DNA of 64,000 nt, taken from positions 298,294,362 to 298,358,361 of the forward strand of contig CM022303.1 of the NCBI GenBank assembly GCA_011799875.1, read 5' to 3'. Shown here piece by piece: positions 1 through 12,459 of this stretch (position 1 is the first letter of the stretch; every line of letters begins with the position of its first letter). The notes below the pieces were generated by a model. That model ran no database searches. It saw only the letters and a list, made by a program, of their open reading frames with translations, and was not told where the DNA came from. A program made the translations under genes and the position numbers. Source of the stretch: Thinopyrum elongatum. Its lineage: Eukaryota > Streptophyta > Magnoliopsida > Poales > Poaceae.

Positions 1-414
1 TCCCGAAAGCTTCCTCCTTATTTTTTCTAGGTCAAAACCAACCATATAGCAGAAGAGGGGCTCCGGACGATGCCCAAGGGGCCCACAAGCCCAGGGGCGC
101 GCCCTGGGGGGTAGAGCGTGCCCCCAGGCTTGTGGCCACCTGGTGGGTCCCCTCTGGTAGTTTCTTCGCTCAATATTTTTTATATATTCCAAAATAATTC
201 TCTGTAAATTTTTAGGACTTTTGGAGTTGTGCAGAATAGGTATCTCAGATTTGCTCCTTTCCGGTCCAGAATTCCAGCTGCCGGCATTCTCCCGCTTTGT
301 GTAAACCTTGTAAAATAAGAGGGAAAAGTCATTAGTATTGTACCATAATGTGAAATAACATCCCATAATGCAATAAATATCAACATAAAAGCATGATGCA
401 AGATGGACGTATCA
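1..414 (-). repeat. 3' LTR of outer Athila-type element (partial, cut by window edge)
   Basis: Direct repeat of 16088-16503, with scattered substitutions and two small length differences. It ends in GGACGTATCA at 414, which in element orientation is the TGATACGTCC start of the LTR. The remaining roughly 1.1 kb lies before the window. Divergence from the 5' copy is visible by eye, so this is not a very young insertion. Confidence 0.9.
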
Positions 415-451
415 ACTCCCCCATGCTTAGACCTTGCTTGTCCTCAAGCAA
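415..451 (-). other. Polypurine tract and upstream hairpin of outer element
   Basis: Directly next to the 3' LTR, the minus strand reads AGCATGGGGGAGT and then the LTR start, a typical plus-strand priming tract. Just upstream of it (434-451) the minus strand can fold into a 7-bp hairpin, TTGCTTG-AGGA-CAAGCAA. The same AGGA loop on a different stem precedes the tract in the other two Athila-type elements of this window. Confidence 0.75.
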
Positions 452-864
452 AAGCCGAAATCGATAATCATGACCACATGTTTAGAGATAGAGGTGTCAA
501 TAAAATAAAATACGGACATGAAGGCATCATGATCATCTTTAGAACAGCAACATATATTGTCATATAATTTCTCATGCTAAAGTGACAACTCATTCACAAG
601 GCAAAGTATGAATCAAAAACTTTATTGAAAACCAACAAACTATGATCTTGGTCATTGAAACAATTGCAATTTATCATAACATCGGAAAGAGTCAATGTAA
701 GAGCTTTTATTTAGCAAGTTCACATACTCAACCATCATTTAACCTTCATAATTGCTAACACTCACGTGATACTTATGAGATCAAAGTTTCAATCAAACAC
801 ATAGGAAGATAGGGGCTTATAATTTTGCCTCCCAACCATTTACCTCAAGGGTAACGTCAACAAT

Positions 865-912
<48 letters not shown>

Positions 913-1968
913 GGATCTTCCCCAACATATAGTGTTTGCCAAAAATAGAAAATATAAAAGGAAAGGTGAAGATCACCATGACTCTAGTATAAAGGTAGGA
1001 AGTAAAATAAAAGATATGCCCTTCGCAGAGGGAAGCAGAGGTTGTCATGAGCTTTTATGGTTGGATGCACAAAATCTTAATGCAAAAGAATGCCACTTTA
1101 TATTGCCGCTTGTGATAAAGAACTTTATTATGCAGTCCGTCGCTTTTATTTCTTTCATATCACAAGTTCGTATAAAGCTTATTTTCCTCACACTAAAAAA
1201 TCATACATATTTAGAGAGCAATTTTTATTGCTTGCACCGATGACAACTTACTTTAAGGATCTTACTCAATCCATAGGTAGGTATGGTAGACTCTCATGGC
1301 AAAACTGGGTTAAGGGATTTTCGATGCACAAGTAGTATCTCTACTTGGTGCAGAAGATTTGGCTAGCATAGGATGAGAAGCAAACTCAACATGTTGGAGG
1401 ATCCATGACAATATAACTTCTATTCGGATATAAGGAAACATAACCCATTATGTGGTCTTCCTTGTCCAACATCAACTTTTTAGCATATAATATTTTAATG
1501 AGTGCTCACAATCACAAAAGATGTCCAGCATAGTGTATTTATATGTGAGACCTCTCTTTCTTTATTACTTCCTATTAATTGCGACAATGACCAAAACTAT
1601 GTTTGTCAACTCCCAACAAATTTTATGCGACATACTTCTTATATGTGAAGTCATCACTTTCCATAAGATTATTATATAATCTTTTTATTTCTTTTATTCT
1701 CTTCTTTTCTCAAGATCATGGCAAGAAAGAAAAGCCCTCTACTCAAAACTAATCTTTATTATATAACTCTCGGACTCGATTACATAGAGGGAACACAAAG
1801 CAAAACTCAAAACTAGATCATACTAAAACTTTATTCTACTAAACCAAGATATAACCAAAAGGATCGGACTAAGAAAAAAGATAAAGGTAAAGATGTGATG
1901 GTGATACGATACCGGGGCACCTCCCCCAAGCTTGGCACAAGCCAAGGGGAGTGCCCATACCCATGTAC
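452..1968 (-). other. Noncoding 3' region of outer element, with (TA)n microsatellite
   Basis: AT-rich stretch between the post-pol ORF and the polypurine tract. No reading frame is credible. A (TA)n microsatellite lies at 872-910. At 1921-1933, beside the stop codon of the post-pol ORF, the minus strand carries AAGCTTGGGGGAG, an extra polypurine-tract-like sequence. Confidence 0.7.
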
Positions 1969-2490
1969 TCAAGTCTCTTTCTTCGAGGGTGGTGATGATG
2001 GAGTTGATGATGTGGTGGGCTTGTCCTCCATCTTGCAGGGCATAGGCTCACCATCATAGAAGGATGAACGAGTCTCCGGAATCCTCAAATCTGCAGCCAA
2101 ACTCATCCTTTTAAATCTATATTCATACTCACAGTTCTGGTTTTACAGGTCGTAGATCTGGGCTTGGAGATGCTCGATTTTTTCATGAAGCTTGAAGATG
2201 GCCTTTCCAATCTCACTGGCATCCAGTTTGTGGTCACGGGTAAAGTCCGTGATCATGGAGTGATTGGCGTTGAGTCCGCATTCCACCATCCCTTTGCACT
2301 TGAAAACTTCTTGCTCCACCGCTTCGAGCCTGGACTCCACGCTTTCGGTCCTCCTTGGCCCTTGAACATCACGGATGTGAAGCACCCCCTCACGCATCTC
2401 GATGGTTTGAGGGTGTTGCATCACCTCCGCAAGGTAGGGGTTGATGACCTTCTTGAAGAACTTGTCCTTGGGGGCGCTTGGAAACGTCAT
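1969..2490 (-). pseudogene. Post-pol ORF of Athila-type element, one in-frame stop
   Basis: A frame of about 173 codons downstream of integrase. The first 115 residues (2490-2146) are charged and helical in character (…ESRLEAVEQEVFKCKG…, LHEKIEHLQAQIYDL) and look coiled-coil-like. A TAA at 2145-2143 interrupts the frame. Beyond it, the same frame runs to a TGA at 1971-1969 through a Pro/Ser/Thr-rich tail. Athila-lineage elements often carry an extra ORF at this place, sometimes called env-like. I see no signal peptide or membrane segment here, so an envelope role is not supported. Function unknown. Confidence 0.6.
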
Positions 2491-2810
2491 GGCGATCTAG
2501 ATCTGTTAGGAAAACAGTTCAAAACAAGAATAGAGGATATTGCCATGATACGGTGGTCAAAACCTTCGGGAGATTATATAATGACATTTTACCATGCAAA
2601 ACAAGTATTCTGGGAGAAAACAAGGTCCGGAGGGCACACGAGGTGGCCACAAGCCTGGGAGGCGCGCCCAGGGGGGTAGGGCGCGCCCCCACGGCTTGTC
2701 GCCTCCTTGTGCACTTTTCGGACTACTTTTTATTTTCCTAGTTTTTTTAATATTCCAAAACGGAGTAAAATTGCTTTTGGAAAAGTTTTGGAGTCGGTTT
2801 ACTTACCGTA

Positions 2811-4403
2811 TCACATACCTATTCCTTTTTGGGGGTCTCGAGCGTTTGGGCAGGTTTCTCTTATGTACTCCTCCGGTGTTATGGTATTAATAATATTGGT
2901 TTCAACATTTATGGGAGTACCTAAGATATAATGTTTGATTCTTTGCCCGTTTACCACCTTCGGGTTATTGCCCTCGACGTTGTTGATCTTGATGGCACCG
3001 GAACGATAAACTTCTTCGATAATGTAAGGCCCATCCCATTTAGAGAGAAGTTTTCCTGCAAAAAAAATCTTAAACAAGAATTGTATAGCAAGACAAGGTC
3101 ACCTACATTAAATTCATGCTTTTGTATCCTTTTGTCATGCCATCTTTTAACTTTTTCTTTAAACAATTTGGCATTCTCATAGGCTTGGGTTCTCCATTCA
3201 TCAAGTGAGCTAATGTCAAATAACCTCTTCTCACCGGCAAGTTTGAAATCATAGTTGAGCTCTTTAATTGCCCAATAAGCTTATTTTCTAATTCAAGAGG
3301 TAAGTGACATGCTTTTCCATATACCATTTTATACGGAGACATACCCATAGGATTTTTATAAGTAGTTCTATAAGCCCATAATGCATCATCAAGTTTCTTA
3401 GACCAATTCTTTCTGGATCTATTAACAGTCTTTTGCAAGATCAATTTTATTTCTCTATTACTTAATTCTACTTGACCGCTAGACTGAGGATGATATGGAG
3501 ATGCAATTCTAGGGTTAACATCATACTTAGCAAGTATTTTACGGAAAGCACCATGAATAAAATGTGAACCACCATCAGTCATTAAATATCTAGGGGCTCC
3601 AAACCTTGGAAAAATAACTTCTTTAAGCATTTTAATGGAGGTGTTATGATCAGCACTACTAGTTGGAATAGCTTCTACCCACTTAGTAACATAATCAACA
3701 ACAACCAAAATATGTGTATACCCATTAGAGGAAGGAAAAGGTCCCATATAATCAAATCCCCAAACATCAAATGGTTCAATAACAAGTGAATAATTCATAG
3801 GCATTTCTTGACGTCTACTAATATTACCAATTCTTTGACATTCATCACAAGACAAGACAAACTTACGAGCATCCTTGAAAAGAGTAGGCCAATAAAAACC
3901 AGATTGTAATACCTTGTGTGCAGTTCTGTCTCCAGCATGGTGTCCTCCGTAAGCCTCGGAGTGACACTTGCGTAGGATCTGTTCCTGTTCATGCTCAGAT
4001 ATACAACGTCTAATAACACCATCTACTCCTTTATAAAGGTGTGGGTCATCCCAAAAGTAATGTCTTAAATCATAGAAAATCTTTTTCTTTTGTTGGTATG
4101 TAAAACTAGGTGGTATGAATTTAGCAACAAAATAATTAGCATAGTCCGCATACCATGGAGTACCGCGAGAAGCATTTATAATAGCTAATTGTTCATCGGG
4201 AAAGCTATCATCAATAGGTAGTGGGTCATCAAGAATATTTTCTAACCTAGACAAGTTGTCTGCTACGGGGTTCTCGGCTCCCTTTCTATCAATAATATGT
4301 AAATCAAATTCTTGTAGCAAGAGAACCCACCTAATGAGTCTAGGTTTAGCATCTTTCTTTTCCATAAGGTATTTAATAGCAGCATGATCAGTGTGAACAG
4401 TTA
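2811..4403 (-). pseudogene. Integrase region of outer Athila-type pol, frameshifted
   Basis: Main open stretch 4365-3103. It begins in the end of RNase H (VADNLSR) and continues into integrase. Visible parts are the zinc-binding H-x-H and C-x-x-C region ([20 protein letters not shown]) and the catalytic core acidic residues in [16 protein letters not shown] and [10 protein letters not shown] one-base loss near 3276-3284 and an extra base in the A-run at 3060-3067 (plus-strand coordinates) shift the C-terminal part through two further frames (3166-2951 and 3077-2811). An upstream deletion near 4404 separates it from the RT frame. Not functional as it stands. Confidence 0.85.
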
Positions 4404-5741
4404 CTAAGATCTGAACTTGTCACAAGAAAACACAACTGCTAAAAATTCTTTTTCAGTAGTAGCATAATTTCTTTGAGCACTGTCTAGAGTTTTACTAGCA
4501 TAATGAATAACATTTAATTTCTTATCAACTCTTTGTCCTAGAACAGCAGCAACAGCATAATCACTAGCATCACACATAATTTCAAAGGGTAGGTTCCAAT
4601 CAGGTGGTTGGACAATAGGTGCAGAAATTAAGGCTTTCTTAAGGATTTCAAATGCTTCTACACAATCATCATAAAAAACAAATGGAACATCTTTTTGCAA
4701 AAGATTAGTGAGAGGCCTAGAAATTTTAGAGAAGTCTTTAATAAATCTCCTATAGAAACCAACATGACCAAGGAAACTTCTTATACCTTTGATATCTTTA
4801 GGACACGACATTTTTTCAATAGCATCAACTTTAGCTTTATCAACTTCAATACCTCTTTCGGAGATTTTATGCCCCAAGACAATACCTTCATTAACCAAAA
4901 AGTGGCACTTCTCCCAATTCAAGACAAGATTAATTTCTTCACATCTCTGCAAAACTCGATCAAGGTTGCTTAAGCAATCATCAAAAGAAGTTCCGTGAAC
5001 GGAGAAATCATCCATGAAAACCTCAACAATCTTTTCACAAAATTCAGAGAATATAACAGTCATACATCTTTGAAAAGTAGCAGGTGCATTGCATAAACCA
5101 AAAGGCATACGTCTATAAGCAAAAGTACCAAAAGGGCATGTAAAAGTAGTTTTTTTCCTTGATCCTCTTGTGACACAGGTATTTGGGAAAAGCCAGAATA
5201 ACCATCTAGAAAGCAAAAAATGTGTATGTTTTGATAGTCTTTCTAGCATTTGATCAATGAATGGCAGAGGATAATGATCTTTCCTAGTAGCTTTATTTAA
5301 TTTTCTAACATCAATTACCATTCTATAACCTGTAACAATTCTTTGCGGAATCAATTCATTTTTATCATTAGGAACAACAGTAATACCCCCTTTCTTAGGG
5401 ACACAATGAACATGACTTACCCATCTACTATCAGCAACAGGGTAGATTATACCTGCTTCCAGAAGCTTTAATATCTCATTCCTTACCACTTCTTTCATTC
5501 TAGGATTCAACCGTTGCTGGTGATCAACGACTGGTTTAGCATCAGGTTCCATATTAATTTTATGCTGACATATAGTGGGACTAATGCCCTTAAGATCATC
5601 AAGAGTATATCCAATAGCTGCACGGTGCTTTCTCAGAGTTTTTAATAATTTCTTTTCTTCATGCTCTGAAAGGTTGGCACTAATAATAACAGGATATATC
5701 TTATTTTCATCAAGATAAGCATATTTCAAAGTATCAGGTAA
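4404..5741 (-). pseudogene. Reverse transcriptase/RNase H region of outer Athila-type pol
   Basis: A 441-residue frame (5729-4404) in phase with the protease frame upstream, from which a TAA at 5744-5742 separates it. RT motifs are clear: MEAGIIYPV-like entry, RMPFGLCNAPATFQRCM and the catalytic FMDD (MDD codons at 5015-5007). RNase H begins with CDASDYAVAAVLGQ and ends abruptly at 4404, where about five codons and the frame are lost. Between the homopolymer runs at 5150-5156 and 5215-5220 the frame is displaced, which removes the first catalytic aspartate motif even though the ORF looks open. Enzymatically dead by sequence. Confidence 0.88.
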
Positions 5742-6617
5742 TTATTTAAGATCAAACACAGGATCACTCTTGAGTGGTAGAGGATCTCCAAGAGTCTCAA
5801 CAGGCAAATTGTGTTTCAAAACAGGCATTTGTTTAAAGAATATATCATATATTTCATTTCTTTCATTCATGAACATGTCATTTTCATGGTCCAACAAATA
5901 CTGTTCTAAAGGATCAGTAGGAGGCACGACAATAGAAGCAAGACCAATAATTTCATCTTTACTGGGCAATTCTTTATCACGAGGTTGTCTACAAAATTTG
6001 GAGAAATTAAACTCATGAGACACATTCTCGAAACTTACGCTAACAGTTTCTTTTTCACAATCTATTTTAGCATTAACAGTGTTCAAAAAAGGTCTACCAA
6101 ATATAATGTGACAAAAATCATCTTGTGGGGAACCAAGAACTAGAAAATCAGTAGGGTATTTTATTTTCCCACACAAGACTTCAACATCTCTAACGATCTC
6201 AATTGGTGAGATAGCATCTCTATTAGCAAGCTTAATAGTAACATCAATATCTTCTATTTCAGCAGGTGCAATATCATTCATAATTTCTTGATATAAAGTA
6301 AAAGGAATTGCACTCACACTAGCACCCAAATCACATAAGCCATGATAACAATGATCTCCTATTTTAACAGAGACAACATGCATGCCAACAACAGGTCGTT
6401 TATCCTTTTCATCAGGTTTAGCAATTCTAGCAGCTTCATCACAGAAATAAATAACATGCCCATCAATATTATCGACCAAGAGATCTTTAACCATAGCAAT
6501 ACTAGGTTCAACTTTAATTTGTTCAGGGGGTGTAGGTGCTCTAGTATAACTCTTACGGACCACAGCTGAAGCTTTAGCATGTTCTTTTATCCTAACAGGA
6601 AATGTTAGTTTCTCAAT
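5742..6617 (-). pseudogene. Aspartic protease region of outer Athila-type polyprotein
   Basis: The frame continues directly from gag when the insertion 6623-13954 and one TSD copy are ignored. The protease signature LCDLGASVSAIP lies near 6318-6345 (D-L-G-A in place of the usual D-T/S-G-A, as is typical of Athila) and FGRPFLNTVNAKID follows as the second conserved block. The frame ends with TAA at 5744-5742, in phase with the RT frame. The apparent ORF start at 6755 is read-through from the inserted LTR and is not native. Confidence 0.85.
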
Positions 6618-6622
6618 ATAAG
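6618..6622. repeat. Target-site duplication ATAAG (left) of nested element
   Basis: ATAAG is found immediately outside both ends of the element 6623-13954 (here and at 13955-13959). This 5-bp duplication fits gypsy integration and fixes the element boundaries. Confidence 0.92.
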
Positions 6623-8117
6623 TGATAACCCACAAGTATAGGGGATCGTTTGTAGCCTTCTTCGATAAATAAGAGTGTCGAACCCAACGAGGAGCTAAAG
6701 GTAGAACAAATATTCCCTCAAGTTCTATCGACCACCGATACAACTCTACGCACACTTGATGTTTGCTTTACCTAGAACAAGTATGAAACTATTTTGCAAG
6801 AATAAAACTACGAGTACTTTGCGAGAATAAAACTATGAATAAATTGCAAGGTAATAAAAGTGGATAGCTTTTGTCAACAAGAAAGTCATTTGTCCTTAGG
6901 CAATCGATAACAAGTACCGGTAATCATTCTTGTAATTTTATATGAGGGAGAGGCATGAGCTAACATACTTTCTCTACTTGGATCATATGCACTTATGATT
7001 GGACCCCTAGCAAGCATCCGCAACTACTAAAGATCATTAAGGTCGTGCAACCCAACCATAGCATTAAGTATCAAGTCCTCTTTACTCCCATACGCCATAA
7101 CCTGCTTATCCGAGTTTGGGCTGCTGTCATCCCCCGCAACACTGACAATAAGCAAACCATGAACATATTGCAACACCCTACAGCGGGGGCCCTCACATTT
7201 TGCGTGAGACAGAGGGCACCGTAGGACAGCACCATAAATAAAATATACAATCATACCAACCAACATCACGATTAACCCACAGGACAAAACGGATCTACTC
7301 AAACATCATAGGATAGCCAAATATCATTGGGAAATAATATATGGAGTTGGGCACCATGTTTAAGTAGAGATTACAGCGGGGAGAAGAGGTGTTACACCGC
7401 TGCATAGAGGGGGAGAAAGTTGGAGTTGACGGTAGAAAGATTGTTGATGTAGATCGCCGTAACGATCATTGCCCCGGCGGCACTCCGACGCCACCGGGGG
7501 AGAGGGGGAGAGAGCCCCCCTCCTTCTTCTTCTTCCTTGGCCTCCCCCCTAGATGGGAGGAGAGTTCCCCCTCTCGTCCATGTCCTCCATGGCGGCGGAG
7601 GGGCGGGAGCCCCTCCGAGATTGGATCTCCCTCTCTGTTCTCTCCTGTTTCGCGTTCCCCAGATCTGGCCCTTCACCGTTTCTTATATTCCCGGAGATCC
7701 GTAACTCCGATTGCGCTGAGATTTTAACACGATTTTTTTCCATAAATTATCTTTTTGCGCCAGAAGAAGGGCCCCAACCGATGTTCGAGGAGGGCACAAG
7801 ATACCTGGGCGCGCCGGGCACCCCCTGGCGCGCCCTGGTGTATCTTGGGGCCTGTGGGCCCCCATTTACGTTGATTCCACCTCCCAAAATTTGCAAATAT
7901 TCCAAAATAATTCTCCATAAATTTTTATTGCATTTGGACTTCGTTTGTTATGAATTTTCTGTGAAACAAAAAACATGCAACAAACAGGAACTGGCATTGG
8001 GCACTGGATCAATAGGTTAGTCCAATAAATCATATAAAAAGTTGCCAAAAATATGTGAAAGTTGTATAATATTGGCATGAAACAATCAAAAATTATAGAT
8101 ACGACGGAGACGTATCA
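6623..8117 (-). repeat. 3' LTR of nested non-autonomous element
   Basis: 1495 bp, the same length as the other LTR, with a modest number of substitutions. On the plus strand it runs from TGATAACCC to GACGTATCA. The ORFs inside it in both orientations (7389-8078) are GC-rich LTR sequence and not genes. Confidence 0.92.
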
Positions 8118-8154
8118 GCACCCCCAAGCTTAATTCCTGCTCGTCCTCGAGTAG
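8118..8154 (-). other. Polypurine tract and upstream hairpin of nested element
   Basis: The minus strand reads AAGCTTGGGGGTGC immediately before the LTR start. The preceding bases (8137-8154) form CTACTCG-AGGA-CGAGCAG, a 7-bp stem with one A-C mismatch and an AGGA loop. Confidence 0.75.
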
Positions 8155-10985
8155 GTAAATGATAAAAAAACAAATTTTGATGTGGAATGCTACCTAACAT
8201 AATCTTGATCATATATCTAATCATGGCATGAATGTTAAGACATAAGTGATTCAAAGCAATAGTCTATAATTTGACATAAAGACATCAATACTCAGGCATC
8301 CCAACAAACAATCATGTCTTTCAAAATATGAACGCTAAAGAAAGCTATCCCTACAAAATCATATAGTCTTGTCATGCTCTGTCTTCTTGACACAAAGTAT
8401 TTATGATGCACAACCCCGATGACAAGCCGAGCAATTGGTTCATACTTTTTAATGCGCTTCAGACTTTTCAACCCTCACGGAATACATGAGCACAAGCCAT
8501 GGATATAGCACTATGGGTGGAATAGAGTATAATGATAGGGGCAAATATAGAGAAGACAAAAAAGTAAGAAAGTCTCACATCGACGCGGCTAACCAACAGG
8601 CTATGGAGATGCCCATCAATTGATATCAACGTGAGGAGTAGGGATTGCCATGCAACGGATCCACTAAGAGCTATAAGTGTATGAAAGCTCAATATGAAAA
8701 CTAAGTGGGTGTGCATCTAATCCTATAATGAAAATTTCCCACTAGTATATGAAAGTGACAACATAGGAGACTCTATATGAAAAACATGGTGCTACTTTGA
8801 AGCACAAGTGTGGAACTAGCATGCCCCTTCTCTTTTTTTTTTCTTTTTTTTTTCTCTCAATGTCCGGAGTCTCATCCCGACTTGTGGGGGAATCATATTC
8901 TCCATCATCCTTTCCTCACTGGGGCAATGCTCTAATAATGAAAATTGATGATCATCACACTTCTATTTACTTATAACTCAAAAAAAATTAAAAATTACAA
9001 CTCGATACCTATGACAAAATATGACTCTATATGAATGCCTCTAGCAGTGTACCAGGATGTGCAATGATCTAGTGTAACATGTATGAAAAATGATGAACGG
9101 TGGCTGAGCCACAACTGCTATGTCAGCTATATGATCATGCAAAGCAATATGACAATGAATGCTCAAGTCATCAAAACGGAAGCGGTGGCAATATATCTCG
9201 GAATGGCTATGAAAATGCCATAATAGGTAGGTATGGTGGCTGTTTTGAGGAAGATATAATAAGGCTTATGTGTGATAGAGCGTATCATATCACGGGGTTT
9301 GGATGCACCGGCGAAGTTTGCACCAACTCTCGAGGTGAGAAAGGGCAATGCACGGTACCGTAGAGGCTAGCAAATTGCGGAAAGGTAAGAGTGTGTATAA
9401 TCCATGGACTCGCATTAGTCATAAAGAACTCATATACTTATTGCAAAATTTTATTAGCCCTCGAAGCAAAGTACTACTACGCATGCCCCTAGGGGATAGA
9501 TTGGTAGGAAAAGACCATCGCTCGTCCCCGACCGCCACTCATAAGGAAGACAATCAATAATAAATCATGCTCCAACTTCATAGCATAATGAGAGACTATA
9601 CGTGCATGCTTCGGGAATCACAAACCTTAACACCAATATTCCTACTAACCACAACCGTTTACTAGTACCTCCCACATATTCCATCTCTATATCGCAAAAC
9701 TATTGCAAGGAATCAAACATATCATATTCAGCGATCCACAAGTTTTATGTAGAATTTTATGACTAACCATGCAATTGACCAATTCCTGTTGACTCTAAAT
9801 AGATATAAGTGAAGCAAGAGAGTTTAATTCTTTCTATAAAAGACCAAGCTCTAATAAATATAAGTGAAGCAAAAGAGCATTCTTCAAATAACGGTTTTCT
9901 AAGTGAAGAGAAACAGGCAATCCAAACTTCAAATGATATAAGTGAAGTACATGAAGCATTCTATAAAGCCATACTCAAAAGATATAAGTGAAGTGCAATG
10001 AGCATTCTATAAATCAACCATGGACTATCTCATACCAGCATGGTGCATAAAATAAAAATGAAAAATAAACACAAAAGACGCTCCAAGATTCACACATATC
10101 ACATGAACGAAACGAAGACGAAAACATACCGATACTTGTTGAAGAAAGATGGGATGCCTTCCGGGGCATCCCCAAGCTTAGATGCTTGAGTCTCCTTAAA
10201 TATTTACTTGGGGTGCCTTGGGAATCCCCAAGCTTGAGCTCTTGCCTCTCCTCCTTCTCCTCATATCGAGACCTCCTCGATCTTTGATCACTTCATCCAC
10301 ACAAAACTCAACAGAAGACTGGTGAGATCCGTTAGTATAATACAAATCACTACTCTAAGTACTATTGAAAACCAATTCATATTTTGATTTTGCATTATCC
10401 CTACTGTATTGTAACTTTTCCATGGCTTGTACCACCGATAAAAATTGATAGTTTCATCAAATCAAGCAAAACAATGCATCAAAAACAGAATCTGTCTTAA
10501 ACAGGACAATCTGTAGCAATCTGAAAACCTACCATACTTAAGATACTCCAAAAATTCTGAAAAATTAGGACAAAATAAAAAATTTGTGTAGCAAGACTGT
10601 AAAATCGCGCACTACAGACAAAGTTTCTGTTTTGCACCGCACATACCAACAAGCAATCTAATCATCCTAAAGGCAAATCTTGGCACATTATTTTTATAAT
10701 ACAATGGATTTGTACACGAGGATAATTATTTTTATGAGAATCTTCATAAAAAATTCTACATTGTTTCCATGAGCATGAACACAAGTGTTCAAGGTCGACC
10801 CTCACTTCTCCAATGCATCACCTTTCAATCGCTTCTCTTTTTGTGAAGTTTTAAGGTTCCCCTCTATATTTTTTTGTTTTAAAACTTTATAAAAGCACTC
10901 AAAAGAATAAAATGACCCTCTAAAACTTCTGGGTTGTCTCCCTAGCAGCGCTTTCTTTAAAGCCATTAAGCTAGGCATAAAGTGC
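8155..10985 (-). other. Noncoding 3' region of nested element with internal repeats
   Basis: About 2.8 kb with no supported ORF. At 10165-10179 and 10221-10235 the minus strand repeats the polypurine-tract sequence (AAGCTTGGGGATGCC and AAGCTTGGGGATTCC). A short motif, ATAAGTGAAG or close to it, recurs about five times between 9803 and 9994. The corresponding part of the plus-strand relative (27970-28045) shows the same motif in reverse orientation. Confidence 0.65.
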
Positions 10986-12335
10986 TCAAGTAATGAATCC
11001 GCCCGGATCCCAAGGTATATCAAAGCCAATTTTAATTAGCAATGATTTGGCATTTAGTAATGAGCACAAAGCAACATATATCATGCAATGACGAAGTCTA
11101 ACTCTCTTCCTATGCATCGGCATGTCATATAAGAACAATTCATGCACATCAAGTAAAGGCCAATACATAGCATAAGCAGTTTCTTGCAATTTTATCGTGT
11201 TGGAAACATAGAGAGTAGAGATATAGTTCCTCTCTCATAATAATTGCAAGTAGGAGCAGCAAGCACATGCATATTATAATCATCAAAATCATCATGTGCA
11301 ACGGTAAAAGGCAACCCATCAATATAATCCTTAATAAGTGCAAACTTCTCCGATATAGTGTAGTTGGGAGAATTCAAAAAGATAATAGGACTATCATGTG
11401 TGGGTGCAATAGCAACAATTTCATTCTTAACATAAGGAACTATAGCAAGTTCATCTCCATAAGCATAATTCATATTGGCATCAAGGCCACAAGCATAGCA
11501 ATCATCAAGTTCATCAAAAAGGGATATTTCAAACGAATCAACGGGATCGTAGCAATTATCATAGCATTCATCCTTCGGTAAGAACGAAGGGGCATTAAAC
11601 AATGTATGAGTTGAAGAGTTACTCTCATTAGAAGGTGGGCACGGGTGATCAATCCACTCTTCCTCCGCTTGTTCTTTGCTCTCCTCATCATCTTTTTCAT
11701 CCAATGAGCTCACAGTTTCATCAATTTCTTCTTTCATAGACTCCTGCAAGATATTAGTCTCTTCTGGGACAGCGGAGACTTTCTCAATAAATACATCAAT
11801 ATCGTAATTGAATTTATAATTTTCATAGCAATATTTAAGGATAGCAAAATTTTCAGGTCTATAAACTGAATCATCAAAATCTTCAAACTTTTCAAACAAA
11901 GATTCAATTTCATAAGCACCCTTAAAAGCAACAAATTCTTCTATTCGTTCCACATCATAGTAATCATATCTACCATTAGCATAAGAAGCTAAGGTTTCAT
12001 TGTCATTAAATTTGCATGAAAAGGGAAGGTGTGGAGCATTCATCCTAGAGCAACAAGTATAATCATATCTAGAGCATAGATTCCAAGCATACCATTTCAA
12101 CATATGAATTTGATCCCATAACAGTTTCCCTTTTTGTGTCAAGCGATAATCCCTAAAGTATTCACGTTGATCACACGTGTCTCCCATTATCAAGTTGAAC
12201 GGGGTTTTCTCAGGATTATCAAAGTATTGCATAATATTTTTCACATAACGAGCATCGAGGGTTTTAGGAGGTTCCCCATCTCCATGAGTAGCAAGTACAA
12301 CTATTTTTTTTTGGTGTTTCGTGTTCCATATCCAT
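10986..12335 (-). pseudogene. Acidic ORF of non-autonomous Athila-type element, unknown function
   Basis: The ATG at 12335-12333 begins a frame broken by one extra A in a nine-A run near 12302-12312, then open from 12244 to 11192 (350 residues), then shifted near 11195 and open again to 10986. The protein is rich in Asp, Glu and Tyr (SSLDEKDDEESKEQAEEEW). Its C-terminal part has NYYERGT and, after the shift, PMHRKRVRLRH. The ORF at 25441-26277 in the plus-strand relative shares the order NYYExGT…PMHRKxVRL, so the C-terminal block is the conserved part. No known domain is recognised. It may be a relic of gag or an accessory protein; this is inference. Confidence 0.6.
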
Positions 12336-12430
12336 AACTAAAGATAGAGAACAACTTAGAACAGGAAATAAAAACTACTTAGTGATAAAGCAAACAAGCA
12401 CACACGAGAATATTCACCCCACGCTATTGC

Positions 12431-12448
12431 TCCCCGGCAACGGCGCCA
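12431..12448 (-). other. Primer-binding site, tRNA-Asp type (nested element)
   Basis: The minus strand reads TGGCGCCGTTGCCGGGGA, 18 bases complementary to the 3' end of plant tRNA-Asp including CCA, starting 11 bases inside the 5' LTR edge. Athila-lineage elements are known for this primer. Confidence 0.9.
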
Positions 12449-12459
12449 GAAGAAGGTCT

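Noticed and set aside
872..910. (TA)n run as an origin or matrix-attachment site
   Set aside because: A simple microsatellite inside a transposon; nothing else supports a function.
6618..6755. N-terminal extension of the protease ORF (MCVELYRWSIELEG…)
   Set aside because: It is read-through from the inserted LTR; the same peptide appears at the other LTR (12592-12460).
7389..8078. ORFs in both orientations resembling small genes (also 13226-13915)
   Set aside because: Inside the two LTRs of the nested element, with frame breaks between the copies.
12431..12448. Sequence like the 3' end of tRNA-Asp with CCA (also at 14953-14970)
   Set aside because: No tRNA body upstream, and a CCA end is not genomic in plants. 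It sits beside LTR edges, so it is a primer-binding site.
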